This document shows positions 33,477 through 36,764 of a stretch of DNA of 36,764 nt, one piece after another. The stretch is taken from NCBI GenBank assembly GCA_019745155.1, contig JAIETM010000025.1:1-36764 (forward strand). The letters are read 5' to 3'. The notes beneath the pieces were generated by a model. That model worked only from the letters and a program-made list of their open reading frames with translations. It did no database searches and was not told the origin of the DNA. The position numbers and the translations under genes were made by a program. Numbering within the stretch: the first letter of the stretch is position 1; each line of letters opens with the position of its first letter. The DNA comes from Chitinophagaceae bacterium. Its GTDB lineage: Bacteria; Bacteroidota; Bacteroidia; Chitinophagales; Chitinophagaceae.

Positions 33477-34468
33477 CGCATCATTTTCACCACCATTTCT
33501 TTCATCAGGCTGCTGTCTTCTGCACCGGCATTGTTCACACCTACGCTGCGCAAATTGTATTCATGTAACAACAAGAGAATTCGCTCCACACCTTCGTAAG
33601 CATAATTCTTTGCTGCCGCGATATAGTCTTTGATGAAATAAGGATTTACACCAATAGCAGTAGCCAAGGTTTTCTCATCGCCTTGCACACCAAAAATCAT
33701 GTAGACCTTGCTGAAGAAATTATATAGTGCGGGCAGCATCATTTGAATAGGCGCGGCTTTGGGATTGGCTTCAAAATATTGAATGATGCGAATGGCTTTG
33801 GCTAGATCTTTTCGCACCATAGCATCCTGCAATTCAAAAACATTGAATTCCTTGCTGACACCGATATAGGTTTCAATATCGTCTTCCGTAATATTTTTTC
33901 TGCTGCCCAAATTCACAGCAAGCTTTTCAATTTCATTTTGAATGCGGCTCAAATCATTCCCAATATGATCCACCAATAACTGCAGTGCTTTCTGGCTGAT
34001 GGTTAAGCCATGCTGTTGCACCATATTGGATGCCCATTCAGGTAACTGATTATCGTAAATCTTCTTTGTAGTGAAAACTTCAGCATTCTGCTTGAGCAGT
34101 TTGGCGAACTTGGTACGGGCATCAATTTTTTTCTCTTTGTAAGAGACAACAAACACGGTGGAGTTCAGCGGATTCTCAATGTAAGGCTCCAGCTTATCAA
34201 TATCGCGCATGTGCTGTGCCTCTTTGAGCAATACCACCGAACGCTCTGCAAACATGGGATATCTTCTACAAGCATTTACTACAGCTGCCCAATCTGCATC
34301 GCGACCGTAAAAAATAGTGAGGTTGAAGCCGGCTTCACTTTCAGGAAGAATATTGTGCTCGGCATAGTCTACCAACATATCGATGAAATAAGGCTCATCC
34401 CCTTCCAACCAATAAATCGGTTTGAAGCGGCCCTTCTTCCATTCACCCAATATTTTTTCAGCAGACAT
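33473..34468 (-). CDS. holA: DNA polymerase III delta subunit
   Basis: Clamp-loader subunit that opens the beta clamp. A 331-residue protein with the AAA+-like N-terminal fold (KPIYWLEGDEPYFIDMLVD, about residues 16-34), ERSVVLLKEAQHM with TVFVVSYKEKKIDARTKF in the second half of domain I, and the helical collar region starting near LVDHIGNDLSRIQNEIEKLAVN (about 178-199). Like other delta subunits it lacks a functional Walker A. The ATG at 34468 (MSAEKILGEW) is chosen. TATTTTTG, an exact -7 element, ends 4 bases before it. The frame is open to 34495, which would lie upstream of the promoter. Confidence 0.93.
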   Translation of the reverse strand: MSAEKILGEWKKGRFKPIYWLEGDEPYFIDMLVDYAEHNILPESEAGFNLTIFYGRDADWAAVVNACRRYPMFAERSVVLLKEAQHMRDIDKLEPYIENPLNSTVFVVSYKEKKIDARTKFAKLLKQNAEVFTTKKIYDNQLPEWASNMVQQHGLTISQKALQLLVDHIGNDLSRIQNEIEKLAVNLGSRKNITEDDIETYIGVSKEFNVFELQDAMVRKDLAKAIRIIQYFEANPKAAPIQMMLPALYNFFSKVYMIFGVQGDEKTLATAIGVNPYFIKDYIAAAKNYAYEGVERILLLLHEYNLRSVGVNNAGAEDSSLMKEMVVKMMR

Positions 34469-34472
34469 GGCG

Positions 34473-34480
34473 CAAAAATA
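34473..34480 (-). promoter_or_regulatory. -7 element of holA, 4 bases before the start codon
   Basis: Minus-strand TATTTTTG is an exact match to TAnnTTTG, followed by CGCC and then the ATG. A clear -33 TTG at 17-20 bases is not seen. Confidence 0.5.
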
Positions 34481-34526
34481 CACTCCGCAAATCAAGCACT
34501 GCCGCTATACCCACATATGTGAAGAA

Positions 34527-35237
34527 TTAAACGATCACCACATCTGCATCTCGCAAAGCAGGCAATTGCTGAAAACGCAAAATCACATTAGCAGTAACCA
34601 CTACATCGCGCTGGCAGTAATCTACAATCCGCTGCAGGTCGCGCTCTTTGTAATAGACATCCTGCACCATGCTGCCATCCATATCCGTTTTGGATGTGGG
34701 AATACCCAGCACATTGGCCATCAAATGAAGCGAAGTATAATGTTTGTAATCGCCGAATTTCCACCAACTCAAAGTATCCATCATGCGCACTTCCCAGGGC
34801 TTGCGGTCGTTCAGTTGTAAATATTCCGGCAGCAGCATACCGTTGATGATCATTCTGCGACAGATATAGGGAATATCGAACTCGCGGATATTATGCCCGG
34901 CAAACTGAAAATTGCGGTTGCGGCCATACATCTTATTACAGATGGCCACAAAGCCCTCCAGCACAGCCCGCTCGTCATCGCCGGAAACAGACTTTACACG
35001 TAAGCCGCTAATTTTCATATCGTTATAACTAAATACGGCCGTGGAAATGCAGATGATTTTGCCGAATTCTGCCAAAATTCCTGCCCTTTTTCGGTAAGAA
35101 TCTTCGGGAAGCATATCGTCTGGCATGGTTTTCGCGACCTTTTCCTGCCATAGTTCCTGCCAATTGCTCGATAGATCGGCAAAGGCAGGAACTTGTGGTA
35201 CTGTTTCAATATCAATGACCAATAATTCGTTTAGCAT
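34527..35237 (-). CDS. DEDDy 3'-5' exonuclease (DNA polymerase B exonuclease-like)
   Basis: A 236-residue stand-alone exonuclease of the family related to the proofreading domain of B-family DNA polymerases. The motifs are ExoI DIE (Asp9, Glu11), ExoII AGHNIREFDIPY (with the Asp of the FD pair), and ExoIII YCQRDVVVT with Tyr and Asp, hence DEDDy. The protein covers the domain and nothing else. The substrate (DNA or RNA) and pathway are not established. An AAGGAG Shine-Dalgarno sequence (complement of 35243-35248) 5 bases before the ATG is unusually good for this window. It diverges from the coiled-coil gene with only 27 bases between starts. Confidence 0.88.
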   Translation of the reverse strand: MLNELLVIDIETVPQVPAFADLSSNWQELWQEKVAKTMPDDMLPEDSYRKRAGILAEFGKIICISTAVFSYNDMKISGLRVKSVSGDDERAVLEGFVAICNKMYGRNRNFQFAGHNIREFDIPYICRRMIINGMLLPEYLQLNDRKPWEVRMMDTLSWWKFGDYKHYTSLHLMANVLGIPTSKTDMDGSMVQDVYYKERDLQRIVDYCQRDVVVTANVILRFQQLPALRDADVVIV

Positions 35238-35264
35238 AGTAACTCCTTATTAAACAACATGTAT

Positions 35265-36221
35265 ATGAGCAACAATCCCCAATTTCCGGAAAAAAAAGAC
35301 AACCGTAACCTGATCTATGGCATCCTGATCGCCGCACTGGTGATGACCTGGGCCTATATCATTTACGACAAGAGTCAGTCGAAAGAACAGATCACTTTAT
35401 TACAGACAGAAGTGAAAAATGTGGACAGTGCCCGACTGGCGATTCAACAGGAATTCGACAATGCTTCTGCACGTTTGGATTCTATTACCACCAACAATAT
35501 TGAATTACAAGGCACATTGGCTGAGCGTAATCAAGAAATTCAGCAGCTGAAAAACAATATCCGCGTTACGCTGAATAAGAAGAATGCTACCGCTGATGAA
35601 CTGTCTAAAGCAAAAACATTGATTGCTGAATTGAATGGCAAAATCACTGATTTGTTTGCTGAGGTAGAAAAACTGAAAGCAGAGAACCAGCAACTGACTA
35701 ACGCCAACGAGCAGCTGACAACAGATAAGAACAAGTTGACTGCTGAGAAAGGCGAATTACAGCAGAACCTGAACAATACTTCTGAAGCAAAACGCAGAAT
35801 TGAAGACGTAGCTTCTACCCTGCAGGCTTTGAATATCAATATCACTGCCATCAACATCAAGAATGGTGGTAAGGAAAGAGAAACCAGCACAGCTAAGCGT
35901 GCCGATGTGTTCCGTGTATCATTCGATATTGCCGAAAACCGCGTTGCGCCAACTGGCACCAAGGATTTCTTTGTGATTGTTACTGGTCCTGATGGTAAAG
36001 CTTTTAGCGAAGGCGTATTCAAAACACGTGAAGATGGTGAGCGTGAGTTTACCAATAAAGTAACGGTGAACTATGAGCAAGGCAAACGCTTGCCTGTAAG
36101 CTTTAACTGGAAACCTGATGGTCAGTATGCAACAGGTAATTACCGCGTAGAAATTTACCACAATGGTTATAAGATTGGTGAAGGTGTAAAGAGCCTGAAG
36201 AAAGGCGGCATCTTCGGATAA
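35265..36221 (+). CDS. Membrane-anchored coiled-coil protein of unknown function
   Basis: A 318-residue protein with a short cytoplasmic N-terminus (PQFPEKKDNRN), one transmembrane helix (about residues 16-36, LIYGILIAALVMTWAYIIY) and then a coiled coil of about 140 residues. The coiled coil has regular heptads and a Gln/Asn/Lys-rich stretch (LKAENQQLTNANEQLTTDKN). It ends in a globular beta domain (about 205-318) with strands VFRVSFDIAENRVAP, DFFVIVTGPDGKAFSEG and YRVEIYHNGYKIGEG. The globular part looks Ig-like and would sit outside the inner membrane. I recognise no named family with certainty. The frame offers an ATG two codons earlier (35259). A terminator follows. Confidence 0.8.
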   Translation: MSNNPQFPEKKDNRNLIYGILIAALVMTWAYIIYDKSQSKEQITLLQTEVKNVDSARLAIQQEFDNASARLDSITTNNIELQGTLAERNQEIQQLKNNIRVTLNKKNATADELSKAKTLIAELNGKITDLFAEVEKLKAENQQLTNANEQLTTDKNKLTAEKGELQQNLNNTSEAKRRIEDVASTLQALNINITAINIKNGGKERETSTAKRADVFRVSFDIAENRVAPTGTKDFFVIVTGPDGKAFSEGVFKTREDGEREFTNKVTVNYEQGKRLPVSFNWKPDGQYATGNYRVEIYHNGYKIGEGVKSLKKGGIFG

Positions 36222-36248
36222 GTTTTGTACCAAACTGCAAATGGATAC

Positions 36249-36277
36249 AGGGGCTCCGTTAGGGGCCCTTTTTTTTA
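36249..36277 (+). terminator. Intrinsic terminator of the coiled-coil gene
   Basis: GGGCTCC (36251-36257) pairs with GGGGCCC (36262-36268), one G.T wobble, around a GTTA loop. The stem is extended by A-T at the base and followed by a run of eight T. Confidence 0.8.
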
Positions 36278-36486
36278 AGGCAAAACTTAAAAAGCAAAAG
36301 CTAAAAGTGGTAGTCTTCCTTGTGAACCTTTGTGTCTTAACGCGAGTCCGCCGAAGCTTTAGCAAGCAGGTCAAAAGTTATAAGCAAAAAGTGAAGGTTG
36401 AGAAATATAGAATCAATAGTTATTAGCGAAACTTTTAAAAGAAGCCAGAAGTGAGTAGCTAGAAGACAGCTTTTAGCAAGATGAAA
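36278..36486. other. Low-complexity, gene-free stretch before the 132-bp array
   Basis: About 210 bases without a plausible gene. It begins with A-rich AAAGC/AAAAGT words. A middle part (about 36313-36370) contains CCTTGTGAACCTTTGTGTCT and GTCCGCCGAAGCTTTAGC, which look like pieces of interspersed intergenic repeats. It ends in degenerate AGAAG/AGCTAGAAG words (36441-36475). I see no promoter or RNA here. Confidence 0.55.
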
Positions 36487-36764
36487 CTCCCTCTCCTTTG
36501 GAGAGGTTTACAAACCGAAGCCAAAGCGCAGGTATTGGCTGGGGTGAGGTCGAACAAGGAACAGATGAACAGAAGAAGAAAAATCGAGAATCGAAAAAAG
36601 ATAAACGAATACCAACAACTCCCTCTCCTTTGGAGAGGTTTACAAACCGAAGCCAAAGCGCAGGTATTGGCTGGGGTGAGGTCGAACAAAGAACAGATGA
36701 ACAGAAGAAGAAAAATCGAGAATCGAAAAAAGATAAACGAATACCAACAACTCCCTCTCCTTTG
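36487..36764. repeat. 132-bp direct tandem repeat, two full copies and a third cut by the window edge
   Basis: Copies begin at 36487, 36619 and 36751, a spacing of exactly 132 each time. The two full copies differ at one visible position (G at 36558, A at 36690). Each copy opens with a 7-bp hairpin (CCTCTCC, TTT, GGAGAGG; 36490-36506), has an inner AGCCAA/TTGGCT inverted repeat (36519-36524 with 36535-36540), continues with GGGGTGAGGTCGAACA and ends in a purine-rich half. The array continues beyond the window. Confidence 0.92.

Noticed and set aside
36459-36689. 76-residue minus-strand open frame in the 132-bp array
   Set aside because: Arises from the repeat period being a multiple of three and needs a TTG start. 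The DLTPA...LQRRGS peptide is what I recall from spurious annotations over this kind of intergenic repeat.
36487-36764. CRISPR array
   Set aside because: The whole 132-bp unit is repeated almost identically, with no variable spacers and no cas genes in the window.

Overview
The window reads as an ordinary chromosomal segment of a Bacteroidota bacterium, most likely family Chitinophagaceae (for example Sediminibacterium or a relative). Four things support this. Start regions carry TAnnTTTG, the -7 element used by the Bacteroidota sigma factor. Shine-Dalgarno sequences are almost absent. The gene set includes BshC (bacillithiol), DUF2911, SIMPL, DUF1761, YhcH and PrsW proteins typical of the phylum. 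PurM has the divergent form seen there. The family-level placement is inference from gene flavour, not from a search.

Layout. 1-192 is the end of an unrecognised gene, followed by a terminator. 313-4154 (+) is an operon-like run: valS, a PrsW-type membrane protease and a GNAT acetyltransferase. 4155-5594 (-) is a secreted S12 serine hydrolase, divergent from an RluA-type pseudouridine synthase (5684-6340 +). A 10-unit, 8-bp tandem repeat separates that synthase from a SIMPL protein (6408-7139 -). An Lrp/AsnC regulator (7232-7732 -) diverges from ahcY (7851-9176 +). A MazEF-type toxin-antitoxin pair (9223-9784 -) and an EF-G paralog that lacks the catalytic histidine (9894-12029 -) follow. 12228-14646 (+) holds DUF2911, DUF2452, DUF1761 and YhcH proteins.

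A UbiD decarboxylase (14647-16488 -) diverges from pdxJ (16548-17267 +), which is coupled to a secreted GH29 fucosidase (17267-18655) and followed by purE. 19223-27999 (-) runs smc, prfC, rimO, bshC and a small secreted protein of unknown function. Two glycosyltransferases (28249-30499 +) converge on an orphan ftsE. purM (-) and ribF (+) diverge from a shared 89-bp region. holA (-) interlocks its stop codon with that of ribF. A DEDDy exonuclease (-) and a membrane-anchored coiled-coil protein (+) complete the coding part.

The last ~490 bases, after the terminator of the coiled-coil gene, are repeat-rich and probably non-coding. They include a 132-bp direct tandem repeat that runs off the window edge.

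No CRISPR array, phage, transposase, tRNA or rRNA was seen, and no convincing new multi-gene system. The most interesting signals are these: -7 promoter elements only 4-8 bases from well-supported start codons, implying leaderless or near-leaderless mRNAs; the GTPase-defective-looking EF-G paralog; the two tandem repeats (8 bp and 132 bp); a perfect dyad between ubiD and pdxJ; and four convergent gene pairs whose stop codons touch or overlap.
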